Shown: positions 23,604 through 31,928 of the stretch, piece after piece | Layout: every line of letters starts with the position of its first letter | Position numbering within the stretch: position 1 is the first letter of the stretch | Origin: JACVRW01 sp963819115 | Lineage (GTDB): Bacteria; Actinomycetota; Thermoleophilia; Solirubrobacterales; Thermoleophilaceae | Reading direction: 5' to 3' | DNA length: 64,000 nucleotides | Assembly: GCA_963819115.1 (NCBI GenBank) | Contig: CAWFUR010000011.1 | Location: 1,798,001-1,862,000, forward strand | The notes under the pieces: model-generated | The model's input: only the letters and a program-made list of their open reading frames with translations | What the model was told of the DNA's origin: nothing | The model's database searches: none | Position numbers and translations under genes: made by a program

Positions 23604-25174
23604 CTGCCCGCATACGCCTCAACGAGGGCAACCGGCGCTGGTGGACGCTCGCCGCCATGTGCTTCGCCCTGTTCATGATCATGCTGGACAACACGGTCGT
23701 GAACGTCGCGCTGCCCTCGATCCAGAAGGACCTGGGCGCGACGCTCTCCGGCATCGAGTGGACGGTGAACGCGTACACGCTGACCTTCGCCGTCCTGCTC
23801 GTCACGGGTGGCCGGCTGGGCGACATCTTCGGCCGCCGCAAGATGTTCCTCTTCGGCGTTGTGGTGTTCGCGCTGTCGAGCGCGAGCATCGCCCTGGCCC
23901 CGGACCAGCACTGGCTGGTGGCCGGCCGCGCCCTTCAGGGGGTGGGCGCCGCGTTCATGATGCCGGGCACCCTCTCGATCATCACCAACACCTTCCCGGC
24001 CGAGGAGCGGGGCAAGGCGATCGGCACCTGGGCCGGAGTGTCCGCCCTGGCGCTGGCGCTCGGCCCGGTGGTGGGGGGCGCGCTCACCGAGTACGTGTCC
24101 TGGCGGGCGATCTTCTTCCTGAACCTGCCGGTGGCCGCGGGCGCCATCGCGGTCACGCTGTTCGCCACCCGTGAGTCGCGCGACGAGACCACCGAGCACC
24201 GGGTGGACTTCCCGGGTATCGCGCTCATCTCCGTGGGCCTCACAAGCCTCGTGCTCGCCCTCGTGGAGGGCAACTCCTGGGGCTGGGGCTCGCCTGAGAT
24301 CGTCGGCCTGCTGGCTGCCGCGGTGACCGGTCTCGTCGGCTTCGCCGTCTTCGAAAGGCGAGTCCGCGAACCGATGGTGGACTTCACCTTCTTCCGCTCG
24401 AAGACCTTCGTGGGCGCCAACCTGGTGGCCTTCGTCGTGTCGTTCGCGATGCTGGCGATGTTCTTCTTCCTCGCCCTCTACATGCAGAACTCGCTCGGCT
24501 ACTCGGCCGTAGAGGCCGGCGTTCGCTTCCTGCCCTCCACCCTGATGATCGTGCTGATCGCTCCGCTGGCCGGTCGCCTGGCCGACCGTGTGGGCCCCCG
24601 GCCGCTGATCGTGACCGGGCTGTCGCTGACCACCGTCGCCCTGTTCCTGCAGACGCGGATCGGCGTGGGCACGGGCTACGAGCTGCTGCTGCCCTCCTTC
24701 ATGATCATGGGCGTGGGCATGGCGCTCACGATGTCCCCCATGTCCACCGCGGCCATGAACTCGGTGAGTCCGGACAAGGCGGGCGCGGCCTCCGGGATCC
24801 TCTCCATGAGCCGAATGGTGGGTGGCACGTTCGGCGTGGCCGCGATCGGAGCGCTGTTCCAGCACCTCGCCCGCACCCGCCTGAACGACACACTCGGCGG
24901 CCTCCCCGTCAGCTCGGCCCAGCGTGACCATCTGGTGGCGAACCTGGGCTCCGGGAGCGGCGGCCACCTGCATGGCCTCGACCCCGGCCTGGCCGGCCAG
25001 GTGAGCTCGGCGGCCAACGACGCCTTCGTGCACGCGCTGTCCAGCGGCATGTGGCTCTCGGCGAGCGTGAGCGCAGCCGGGGCCCTGTTCGCCTTCTTCC
25101 TGATCGCGCCCAAGCGCGCCGAGCAGCGGGTCCCCGCGCAGGCAGCCGAGGCGGTCGAGCCCTTAGGGGTGTAG
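23600..25174 (+). CDS. MFS drug:H+ antiporter, DHA2 (14-helix EmrB/QacA) family
   Basis: 524 residues from GTG23600. The first helix reads FALFMIMLDNTVVNVALPSI (DHA2 motif D1, LDxTVVNVALP), motif A is GGRLGDIFGRRKMFL, and motif C is ALALGPVVGGALTEYVSWRA. About 14 membrane segments are visible. It probably exports toxic organic compounds; the substrate is unknown. It is translationally coupled to the MarR regulator upstream. Confidence 0.92.
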   Translation: MTARIRLNEGNRRWWTLAAMCFALFMIMLDNTVVNVALPSIQKDLGATLSGIEWTVNAYTLTFAVLLVTGGRLGDIFGRRKMFLFGVVVFALSSASIALAPDQHWLVAGRALQGVGAAFMMPGTLSIITNTFPAEERGKAIGTWAGVSALALALGPVVGGALTEYVSWRAIFFLNLPVAAGAIAVTLFATRESRDETTEHRVDFPGIALISVGLTSLVLALVEGNSWGWGSPEIVGLLAAAVTGLVGFAVFERRVREPMVDFTFFRSKTFVGANLVAFVVSFAMLAMFFFLALYMQNSLGYSAVEAGVRFLPSTLMIVLIAPLAGRLADRVGPRPLIVTGLSLTTVALFLQTRIGVGTGYELLLPSFMIMGVGMALTMSPMSTAAMNSVSPDKAGAASGILSMSRMVGGTFGVAAIGALFQHLARTRLNDTLGGLPVSSAQRDHLVANLGSGSGGHLHGLDPGLAGQVSSAANDAFVHALSSGMWLSASVSAAGALFAFFLIAPKRAEQRVPAQAAEAVEPLGV

Positions 25175-25236
25175 GTCCGGGCCCTCTCGCGTCCGGCCGC
25201 AGGTACGATCCTGGCCGCAAGCGACCGAGAGGACCG

Positions 25237-26496
25237 ATGGCCCAGATCGACCTGACCAAGCCGAGCCAGCTCTCAGTGGAGCCGGGCGAGCTCCCCGAGA
25301 CGATGTCCGCGTGGGTGATCCGCGAGGAGCGGCTCGGCGAGCCACGCGACGCCTTCCAGCTCGAGGAGATCGAGGTGCCGGAGCCCGGCGCCTTCGAGGT
25401 GATCGTGCGCGTGATGGCCGCCGGCGTGAACTACAACAACGTCTGGGCCGCCCTCGGCGAGCCCGTGTCGGTCATGCGCTACGGCGACCACCCGGAGTTC
25501 GGCCACCACATCGGGGGCTCGGACGCGTCGGGGATCGTCTGGAAGGTCGGCGCCGGCGTGACGCGCTGGAACCCGGGCGACGAGGTGATCATTCACTGCA
25601 ACCAGGCCTCCTACGAGGACCCGGAGGTGCACGGCCTCGACCCGCTGGCCGCGCCCAGCCAGCAGATCTGGGGCTACGAGACCACCTGGGGCTCGTTCGC
25701 GCAGTTCACGAAGGTCCAGGCCCAGCAGCTGCTCCCCAAGCCGACCGGGCTGACCTGGGCGGAGGCGGCCTCCTACGGGCTCGTGTACTTCACGGCCTAC
25801 CGGATGCTCATCACCCGGACCAAGCTGCAGGCCGGCCACAAGGTGCTCATCTGGGGCGCCGCAGGCGGCCTCGGCGTGTTCGCCACCCAGCTGTGCAAGA
25901 TGGCCGGGGCGCACGCCGTTGGCGTGGTCTCCTCTGCCGACAAGGGCGAGCTGGTGAAGAAGCTGGGCGCGGTGGACTACATCGACCGGGCCGAGTTCAA
26001 GGGCATGATGCGCACGGGCAAGGAGAGCGCGGACGAGGAGAAGGAGCGCTTCAAGGTCTCGCGGGCGTTCGGCAAGCGGGTCAAGGAGATCCTCGGCGAC
26101 TCGCCCGACATCGTGTTCGAGCACGTCGGGCAGGCCACGTTCCCGACGTCGGTGTTCGTGGTCAAGCCCTTCGGCAAGGTGGTGATCTGCGCCGGCACCA
26201 CGGGCTACAACCTGGACTTCGACGTGCGCTACCTGTGGATGCGGCAGAAGGAGATCCTCGGGTCGCACTTCGCAAACGCCTACGAGTGCATGAAGGCGAA
26301 CGAGCTGATCGAGTCGGGCCAGATCCGCCCGGTGCTCTGGCGCACGCTGGGCTTCGACGGCGTGCCCGAGGCACACCAGATGATGCGCGACAACCAGCAC
26401 CTCGGAAAGATCTCGATCATGGTCGGGGCCGACGACGTGGACTCCGGGAAGACCGGTGAGGGCGAGGGCGCCATCTACGCCGAGGTCGGCGCGTGA
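25237..26496 (+). CDS. ccr: Crotonyl-CoA carboxylase/reductase
   Basis: Reductively carboxylates crotonyl-CoA with NADPH and CO2 to ethylmalonyl-CoA, the key step of the ethylmalonyl-CoA pathway. 419 residues from ATG25237 behind GAGAGG. MDR-superfamily fold: VRVMAAGVNYNNVWAALGEP (about 58-77), GHHIGGSDASGIVWKVGAG, cofactor motif WGAAGGLGVFATQL, and YLWMRQKEILGSHFANAYE. The CO2-pocket residues I recall from characterised enzymes (Asn, Phe-Glu, His) match the NYNN motif, Tyr147-Glu148 (WGYET) and His344 (GSHFAN). The mutase and MeaB genes follow within 6 kb. The 108-residue gene after it overlaps as GTGA. Confidence 0.93.
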   Translation: MAQIDLTKPSQLSVEPGELPETMSAWVIREERLGEPRDAFQLEEIEVPEPGAFEVIVRVMAAGVNYNNVWAALGEPVSVMRYGDHPEFGHHIGGSDASGIVWKVGAGVTRWNPGDEVIIHCNQASYEDPEVHGLDPLAAPSQQIWGYETTWGSFAQFTKVQAQQLLPKPTGLTWAEAASYGLVYFTAYRMLITRTKLQAGHKVLIWGAAGGLGVFATQLCKMAGAHAVGVVSSADKGELVKKLGAVDYIDRAEFKGMMRTGKESADEEKERFKVSRAFGKRVKEILGDSPDIVFEHVGQATFPTSVFVVKPFGKVVICAGTTGYNLDFDVRYLWMRQKEILGSHFANAYECMKANELIESGQIRPVLWRTLGFDGVPEAHQMMRDNQHLGKISIMVGADDVDSGKTGEGEGAIYAEVGA

Positions 26497-26819
26497 TCGC
26501 CGTCCACATCAAGTGGGTGGCCAACCCGTTCCGGGGCGACAAGTTCGCCAACGGGTGGGCTCCGTACGCCGAGGCGGTGCTCGATTTCGGCGCCACCGAG
26601 TGGGCCTTCTATCGCGCCCTCGACGGCCGGCTGGACTTCCTCCAGGTGGCGTACTTCCCCACCAAGGCGCAGTGGGAGCAGTACTGGTATTCGGAGCGCA
26701 TCGCCGAGGGCCGAACGATCCTCAGCGGCAGCTACCAGGTGCCGCTTCTGCCCACGCTCCAGGAGATCGTGGGAGCCGGGCGGACGGTGGAGCTGGCCGA
26801 GCCGGCCGAGGCCTCGTAG
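26493..26819 (+). CDS. Uncharacterised 108-residue protein coupled to ccr
   Basis: GTG26493 overlaps the ccr stop. The protein reads MIAVHIKWVANPFRGDKFAN, then EWAFYRALDGRLDFLQVAYF and AQWEQYWYSERIAEGRTILS. The strand-helix-strand pattern and 'F-x-x-x-x-Q-W-x-x-Y-W' look like a dimeric alpha/beta-barrel (ABM-like) protein. No catalytic residue can be named. Coupling suggests a role with ccr, possibly regulatory. Confidence 0.72.
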   Translation: MIAVHIKWVANPFRGDKFANGWAPYAEAVLDFGATEWAFYRALDGRLDFLQVAYFPTKAQWEQYWYSERIAEGRTILSGSYQVPLLPTLQEIVGAGRTVELAEPAEAS

Positions 26820-26823
26820 GTCC

Positions 26824-27114
26824 TCAGCCGCTGTCGAGTGGGGCCATCGTGAGCCCCGCCTCGCTGAGCTGCTGCCAGTAGAGCTCCGCGGGCTCCCTCT
26901 GACCGGACCACACCACCGCCCGGCCGCTCGAGTGGATGGTGTTGGCCATCTTCATGCCGCCCTCGTAGCTGACCCCGGGGAGCACCCGCGAGAGGGCGCG
27001 GGCCACGCCCTCGAAGGTGTTGTGGTCGTCGTTCAGGACGATCACGCGCCAGTTGTCACCGAGCCCGCTGCCCGGGCTGCCCACCCGCGGAAGCTCGATC
27101 GTGTCGCCGGTCAT
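26824..27114 (-). CDS. clpS: ClpS adaptor for ATP-dependent Clp protease
   Basis: 96 residues from ATG 27112-27114. ClpS hands N-degron substrates to ClpAP or ClpCP. The core WRVIVLNDDHNTFEGVARAL contains the ligand-pocket Asn-Asp-Asp, followed by GGMKMANTIHSSGRAVVWSG; the position of the MANTIH run corresponds to the conserved M/A-x-x-H of ClpS. Its start overlaps the stop of the MBL-fold gene. The usual clpA/clpC partner is not in the window. Confidence 0.92.
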   Translation of the reverse strand: MTGDTIELPRVGSPGSGLGDNWRVIVLNDDHNTFEGVARALSRVLPGVSYEGGMKMANTIHSSGRAVVWSGQREPAELYWQQLSEAGLTMAPLDSG

Positions 27115-27953
27115 GCGGCGCTGGCCTCCTCGCGCTTGCGCCAGTAGCGCTCGAGCCCCTGGTAGAGCTGGTCGGGGGGCGCCGCCTGCTCGAAGCTCTT
27201 GGCGGAATCGGGGTCGAGGTGCTCGGCCAGCCGTGCGCGGAGGGCCTCGACGAACCCGGCCTCGATGTTCGCCCGGGCCAGCTCTCCCTGTTCGGTGAGA
27301 CCGCGGCGAATCGCCTCGATCTGCTCCCCCACGTCCGGGAAGGCCCCGAAATGGGTCAGGCAGAGCGCGCCCGCCCCCCATTCCTCGATCGTGTCCAGCG
27401 ACCGGCTCCAGGCCTCCAGGTCGATGTCGGGCGGAGGCGTAGGCGGCAGGGTGAACCCGTACGGAGGGATCCGAACGCCGGCCGTGTCTCCCACGAAGGC
27501 CTCGCCGGAGTCCTCGTGGAAGTAGGACACGTGATGCGAGGCGTGCCCCGGGGTGTACGCGACCCGGCACCCCTCCACCGTCTCACCGCCGCTGAGCACA
27601 CGGACGCGCGACTCGTCCACCGGGGCCACCTCTCCCCAGAGCCGCTCCATATCATCGCCGTAGAGCCGGGCGGCGCTCTTCAGGAGCTTGCTCGGGTCGA
27701 TCAGGTGCGGAGCGCCGCGCTCGTGTACGTACACCACGAGGTCCGGGAAGCGCCGGCAGAGGACGCCCGATCCGCCCGCATGGTCGAGGTGGATGTGGGT
27801 CAGGAGAAGGGCCCTCGGCTCCACGTCCCCGAGGGCCTCGAGCAACGTGTCCACGCCGGTGGAGGGACCCGGGTCCACGATCACGCCGTCCCTCTCAAAC
27901 GCGCAGATCACCCGATCCCGCCCCATGTGCATCACGTCCACAGGCCTGCTCAC
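27111..27953 (-). CDS. Metallo-beta-lactamase-fold hydrolase
   Basis: 280 residues. The metal motif THIHLDHAGG gives His53, His55, Asp57 and His58; further metal ligands are in YTPGHASHHVSYF and FVGDTAG, and a final His is in CLTHFG. The C-terminal 90 residues form an alpha-helical extension (FVEALRARLAEHLDPDS, LYQGLERYWRKREEA). It is probably a thioester, lactone or phosphodiester hydrolase; substrate unknown. It is translated just before clpS and divergent from the mutase gene by 26 bases. Confidence 0.85.
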   Translation of the reverse strand: MSRPVDVMHMGRDRVICAFERDGVIVDPGPSTGVDTLLEALGDVEPRALLLTHIHLDHAGGSGVLCRRFPDLVVYVHERGAPHLIDPSKLLKSAARLYGDDMERLWGEVAPVDESRVRVLSGGETVEGCRVAYTPGHASHHVSYFHEDSGEAFVGDTAGVRIPPYGFTLPPTPPPDIDLEAWSRSLDTIEEWGAGALCLTHFGAFPDVGEQIEAIRRGLTEQGELARANIEAGFVEALRARLAEHLDPDSAKSFEQAAPPDQLYQGLERYWRKREEASAA

Positions 27954-27979
27954 CGGCCACCGACCTTACAATCAAGGGC

Positions 27980-29974
27980 GTGAAGGACACGGAACACCGC
28001 CTTCCGGCTCCGGACCGGCCCTGGGTGATGCGCACCTACGCCGGGCATTCGAGCGCGCGGGAGTCGAACGCCCTCTACCGCGGGAATCTCGCGAAGGGCC
28101 AGACCGGCCTCTCCGTGGCCTTCGACCTGCCCACCCAGACCGGCTACGACCCGGACCACGAGCTGGCCCGCGGCGAGGTGGGGAAGGTGGGCGTCTCCAT
28201 CGCCCACAAGGGCGACATGCACGCCCTGCTCGACGGCATCCCGCTCGACGCGATGAACACGTCGATGACGATCAACGCGACGGCGGCCTGGCTGCTCGCC
28301 CTCTACATGACCGTGGCCGAGGAGAACGGCGTGGACGCCAAGGTCCTCGAGGGCACGACGCAGAACGACATCATCAAGGAGTTCCTCTCGCGCGGCACGT
28401 ACGCGTTCCCGCCCGAGCCCTCGATGCGGCTGATCGCGGACATGATCGCGTTCACCGTCGACGAGGTTCCGCGCTGGAACCCGATCAACATCTGCTCGTA
28501 CCACCTCCAGGAGGCCGGGGCCACGCCGGTCCAGGAGATCGCCTTCGCGCTCTCCACCGCGATCGCCGTGCTCGACCGGGTGCGGCCGCTGGTGCCCGAG
28601 GAGACCTTCCCGCGCGTGTTCGGGCGCCTGTCCTTCTTCGTGAACGCGGGCATCCGCTTCGTGGAGGAGCACGCGAAGCTGCGCGCCATGGGCCGGCTGT
28701 GGGAGCAGCTCGGCCGCGAGCGCTACGGCGTGACGGACCCGAAGCTGCTGCGCTTCCGGTACGGCGTACAGGTGAACTCGCTCGGGCTGACCGAGGCGCA
28801 GCCGGAGAACAACATCATCCGGATCGTGCTGGAGGCCCTGGCCGTGACCATGGGCCGCGACGCCCGCGCCCGCGCGCTCCAGCTCCCGGCGTGGAACGAG
28901 GCACTCGGCCTGCCGCGTCCGTGGGATCAGCAGTGGTCGCTCCGGATCCAGCAGATACTGGCCTACGAGACCGACCTCCTCGACTACCCCGACATCTTCG
29001 AGGGCTCGGTCGTCATGGACGGGCTCGTGGACGAGCTGATCGAGGGCGCCAGCGCCGAGATGGCCACGGTGGAGGAGCGCGGCGGCGCCGTGGAGGCCGT
29101 GCCCTACATGAAGACCCAGCTCGTGGAGTCCCACCGCGCGCGCGTCCGCCGGATCGAGGCGGGCGAGCTGAAGGTGGTGGGCCAGAACATCTACACCGAG
29201 GCCGCCCCCTCCCCACTCCAGGAGGGCGAGGACGGCGGCATCATGCGCGTGGACCCGGCGGTGGAGCGCTCCGCCATCGACGCGCTGGCGCGCTGGCGCG
29301 AGGAGCGCGACACGCCCGCCGTGGAGCGCGCCCTGGAGGAGCTGCGCGCCGCGGCCGCCGACGAGTCCGTGAACGTGATGAAGGCAACGCTCGCCGCGGC
29401 CCGCGCGGGCGCCACCACCGGCGAGTGGGCCGCCGCCCTGCGCGAGGTGTTCGGGGAGTACCGGGCGCCCACGGGCGTGGCCGACGCCGCCGCCGCGATC
29501 GACGACGACGAGCTGACCGACCTGCGCGAGCGCGTGGAGCGGGTGTCCGAGGGGCTGGGACGCCGGATCAAGATCCTGGTGGGCAAGCCCGGGCTCGACG
29601 GCCACTCGAACGGCGCCGAGCAGATCGCGGTGCGCGCGCGGGACGCGGGCATGGACGTGGTCTACGAGGGCATCCGGCTCACCCCCGCCCGCATCGCCCG
29701 CACAGCGGTGGACGAGGGCGTTCACGTGGTGGGGCTGTCGATCCTCTCGGGGTCGCACGCGGAGCTGATCCCCAGCGTGCTGGACGAGCTGCGGGCGGCC
29801 GGCGCGGACGTGCCGGTGGTGGTGGGCGGGATCATCCCGCCGAAGGACGAGGAGGCTCTGCTGGCCGCCGGGGTGGCGCGGGTCTACACCCCCAAGGACT
29901 TCCAGGTGAGCCGCATCATGGGCGACATCGTCGATCTCGTCGCCCAGCATCACGGCGTGGCCGCAGCCGCCTGA
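27980..29974 (+). CDS. meaA: Ethylmalonyl-CoA mutase (MeaA), B12-dependent
   Basis: 664 residues in one chain: TIM-barrel mutase domain (about 1-510) plus C-terminal cobalamin domain. RPWVMRTYAGHSSARESNAL, SVAFDLPTQTGYDPDHE and EGTTQNDIIKEFLSRGTYAF are mutase blocks. The B12 lower-ligand motif is KPGLDGHSNGAEQIA with His542; HSNGAEQ distinguishes ethylmalonyl-CoA mutase from methylmalonyl-CoA mutase, which reads HDRGAK. GLSILSGSHAEL and VVGGIIPPKDEEAL follow. It converts ethylmalonyl-CoA to methylsuccinyl-CoA. Nearby ccr and meaB support the assignment. The start is GTG27980. Confidence 0.92.
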   Translation: MKDTEHRLPAPDRPWVMRTYAGHSSARESNALYRGNLAKGQTGLSVAFDLPTQTGYDPDHELARGEVGKVGVSIAHKGDMHALLDGIPLDAMNTSMTINATAAWLLALYMTVAEENGVDAKVLEGTTQNDIIKEFLSRGTYAFPPEPSMRLIADMIAFTVDEVPRWNPINICSYHLQEAGATPVQEIAFALSTAIAVLDRVRPLVPEETFPRVFGRLSFFVNAGIRFVEEHAKLRAMGRLWEQLGRERYGVTDPKLLRFRYGVQVNSLGLTEAQPENNIIRIVLEALAVTMGRDARARALQLPAWNEALGLPRPWDQQWSLRIQQILAYETDLLDYPDIFEGSVVMDGLVDELIEGASAEMATVEERGGAVEAVPYMKTQLVESHRARVRRIEAGELKVVGQNIYTEAAPSPLQEGEDGGIMRVDPAVERSAIDALARWREERDTPAVERALEELRAAAADESVNVMKATLAAARAGATTGEWAAALREVFGEYRAPTGVADAAAAIDDDELTDLRERVERVSEGLGRRIKILVGKPGLDGHSNGAEQIAVRARDAGMDVVYEGIRLTPARIARTAVDEGVHVVGLSILSGSHAELIPSVLDELRAAGADVPVVVGGIIPPKDEEALLAAGVARVYTPKDFQVSRIMGDIVDLVAQHHGVAAAA

Positions 29975-29992
29975 CCCGGCTACTTTGAGGGT

Positions 29993-30730
29993 GTGCCCCA
30001 TGGCCCGAACGTGCTCGGCCGCACCGGCTGGCTGATCCTCGCCGGGGCCGTGGCCCTGCTCCTCGCAGGCGCCTATCTGCTTGCGAGCCCGGATGTTCTG
30101 GACAGGGGACAGCTGCTCTCGTACACGTCCCAGGAGGTGTGGCGCGTACGACTGTTCGGCACGGTCCACGTGTGGGTGGCGAAGGAGGCGATACACCCCC
30201 TCGACGCCGTGAACGGGGTGATCCTCGCCACCGGTGCGGGGATGGCCGCGATGGGTGCCCTGCTGAGCATCTCGGCGGCGCCCCGCCTGAACAGGTTCTT
30301 CGTGCTGCTCTCCGCCGGGCTCGCGTACCTGGTCGCGGACGAGCTGCTCGGCCTGCACGAGACCTTCGGGTACAACCTGAACTCGCTCGCCGGCGTACCC
30401 GGGGTCCATTCACCCGAGCACGTGTTCTTCGTGCTCTACGTCATCCCGGCGGTGGCGTTTTTCATCTTCTACTGGGACGTGATCCTCGCGTCCCGCTGGG
30501 GCGCACGGCTGCTGGCCATCGGGGTACTGCTCTTCGGAGCGTCGGCGCTCCTGGATCTCCTCCAGTCGGGGTTCAACGAGCAGTGGATCAAGCCGGCGTC
30601 GTCGCTGGCGCTGGTGGGTGGCGTCGCGCTGGTGGCGGTCCGCCACCTGTCGTGGTCGGCGGCCGCTGCTAGCTTGCGCCCGGATGCGGCCGAAACCCGT
30701 GGAGATCGGTCGCCGCCTGCGCGAGCGTGA
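29993..30730 (+). CDS. Polytopic membrane protein of unknown function
   Basis: 245 residues with about six or seven membrane segments (for example GWLILAGAVALLLAGAYLLA and VFFVLYVIPAVAFFIFYW). No motif is recognised; HETFGYNLNSLAGVPG in a loop carries His/Glu. It starts 19 bases after meaA at GTG29993 and its predicted end overlaps meaB by 47 bases, so the C-terminal 15 residues read over the meaB start. It is part of the mutase gene cluster by position only. Confidence 0.72.
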   Translation: MPHGPNVLGRTGWLILAGAVALLLAGAYLLASPDVLDRGQLLSYTSQEVWRVRLFGTVHVWVAKEAIHPLDAVNGVILATGAGMAAMGALLSISAAPRLNRFFVLLSAGLAYLVADELLGLHETFGYNLNSLAGVPGVHSPEHVFFVLYVIPAVAFFIFYWDVILASRWGARLLAIGVLLFGASALLDLLQSGFNEQWIKPASSLALVGGVALVAVRHLSWSAAAASLRPDAAETRGDRSPPARA

Positions 30731-31643
30731 CCGCTCGGCAGCCCCCGCCGCGCTGAACCTGATCGAGGACCGGACGCCCGGCGCGCGCGCCGGAGCGGCG
30801 GAGCTGCTGGCCGAGGTGTCCCCCGCCGCTCTCGGCGGCGAGGCTCCGGCGCACGTGATCGGCGTCACGGGTCCTCCGGGCGCCGGGAAGTCCTCGCTTC
30901 TCTCCGTGCTCGCCGCCGTGTGGCGGGCGCGCGGCCGCACGGTGGCCGTGCTGGCCGTGGACCCATCCTCGAAGCGCTCGGGCGGAGCCCTGCTCGGCGA
31001 CCGCGCCCGCATCGACCACGACCCGCACGACGACGGCATCCTGATCCGGTCCACCGCGGCGGGCGGCCGGCTCGGCGGCCTGGCCGCGCCCACGCGCGAG
31101 GCGGTGGACGCCCTGGCCGCGGCGTTCGACGTGGTGGTGGTCGAGACGGTGGGAGTCGGGCAGTCGGAGACCGACGTGGAGGACGTGACCGACACGGTCG
31201 TGGTGGTGGTCCAGCCCGCCTCGGGGGACACGCTGCAATTCCTGAAGGCGGGGATCATGGAGGTGCCCGACGTGCTCGTGGTCACGAAGGCCGACCTCGG
31301 CGCGCCGGCGGACCGGGCCCGCCGCGACCTCACCCAGGCCCTGGCCGCCGTCGGCTCCCCGCGGGAGGTGCCGGTGCTGCCCGTGTCGTCGCTTCCTCCG
31401 GGCACGGGCGTGGAGGAGCTGGCCGACGCGCTGGACGCTCAGCGTGCGGATGTGGACGTGGCCTCGAGACGCGCCGCCGCGCGGCGCTCCTCCGCCCTCC
31501 GCGAGCTCCAGGCCGAGCACGGCGAGCGCGCCCTGCGGGCCCTCGGTGGGCGGCGGGCGGCGCAGCGGATTCTCGCCGGCGAGGACCCGGGCGCCACCAC
31601 GGCTGAGCTCGTGAGGCTGCTGGAAGAGAGAATCCCCGCGTGA
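30684..31643 (+). CDS. meaB: MeaB/ArgK-family G3E GTPase, mutase chaperone
   Basis: 319 residues from ATG30684. The P-loop GPPGAGKSS is at 63-71, with AVLAVDPSSKRSGGALLGDR, DVVVVETVGVGQSETDVEDV (Walker B region) and VVTKADLG (base specificity). MeaB loads and protects adenosylcobalamin in methylmalonyl- or ethylmalonyl-CoA mutases, which fits the meaA gene about 700 bases upstream. The C-terminal helical part (ERALRALGGRRAAQRILAGE) is the dimerisation arm. Confidence 0.93.
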   Translation: MRPKPVEIGRRLRERDRSAAPAALNLIEDRTPGARAGAAELLAEVSPAALGGEAPAHVIGVTGPPGAGKSSLLSVLAAVWRARGRTVAVLAVDPSSKRSGGALLGDRARIDHDPHDDGILIRSTAAGGRLGGLAAPTREAVDALAAAFDVVVVETVGVGQSETDVEDVTDTVVVVVQPASGDTLQFLKAGIMEVPDVLVVTKADLGAPADRARRDLTQALAAVGSPREVPVLPVSSLPPGTGVEELADALDAQRADVDVASRRAAARRSSALRELQAEHGERALRALGGRRAAQRILAGEDPGATTAELVRLLEERIPA

Positions 31644-31795
31644 CCCTGCTCCGCCAGATCGGATTGCTCACCGCGGTGTTCTTCGTCACTGCCGCCGTGG
31701 CGGACCTACTCGGGGCGGCGAATCTGGGCGTGGCCTTCGGGATCGCCCAGGTGGTGTTCGCGATCGCGCTGGTGGCCGTGCTCTTGCGTGGCTGA
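31640..31795 (+). CDS. 51-residue small membrane protein after meaB
   Basis: GTG31640 overlaps the meaB stop (GTGA). The frame reads MTLLRQIGLLTAVFFVTAAV, then ADLLGAANLGVAFGIAQVVF and AIALVAVLLRG, stop at 31793-31795. It forms two hydrophobic helices with a short loop. Tight coupling and consistent hydrophobicity argue for a real gene; function unknown. Confidence 0.6.
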   Translation: MTLLRQIGLLTAVFFVTAAVADLLGAANLGVAFGIAQVVFAIALVAVLLRG

Positions 31796-31805
31796 GGGGG
31801 TCCGG

Positions 31806-31916
31806 CGGTCGCCCTCCCGGGCTGCTCGCGGCTGCGCCGCTCGTTCGCTCCCCGCCCCGCGGCGAGCGAACGAGGAGCGAAGCTCCGAGAGGTCCGCGGG
31901 AAGGGCGAACGACGGA
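31806..31916. repeat. Large imperfect inverted repeat (REPIN-like) made of two family A elements
   Basis: Two arms of about 50 bases face each other between the convergent 51-residue gene and mobA. The right arm contains GAGCGAACGAG-GAGC-GAA-GCTC-CGAGAGGTCCGCG (31864-31898). The left arm, inverted, has the same 11-base flank (31840-31850) but the other stem, CGGC-GCA-GCCG. Both arms continue into GGGAGGGCGACCG versus GGGAAGGGCGAACG, so homology extends past the hairpin. The whole could fold as a long hairpin and may also act as a bidirectional terminator. Confidence 0.65.
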
Positions 31917-31928
31917 CCAGCGCGAGCG

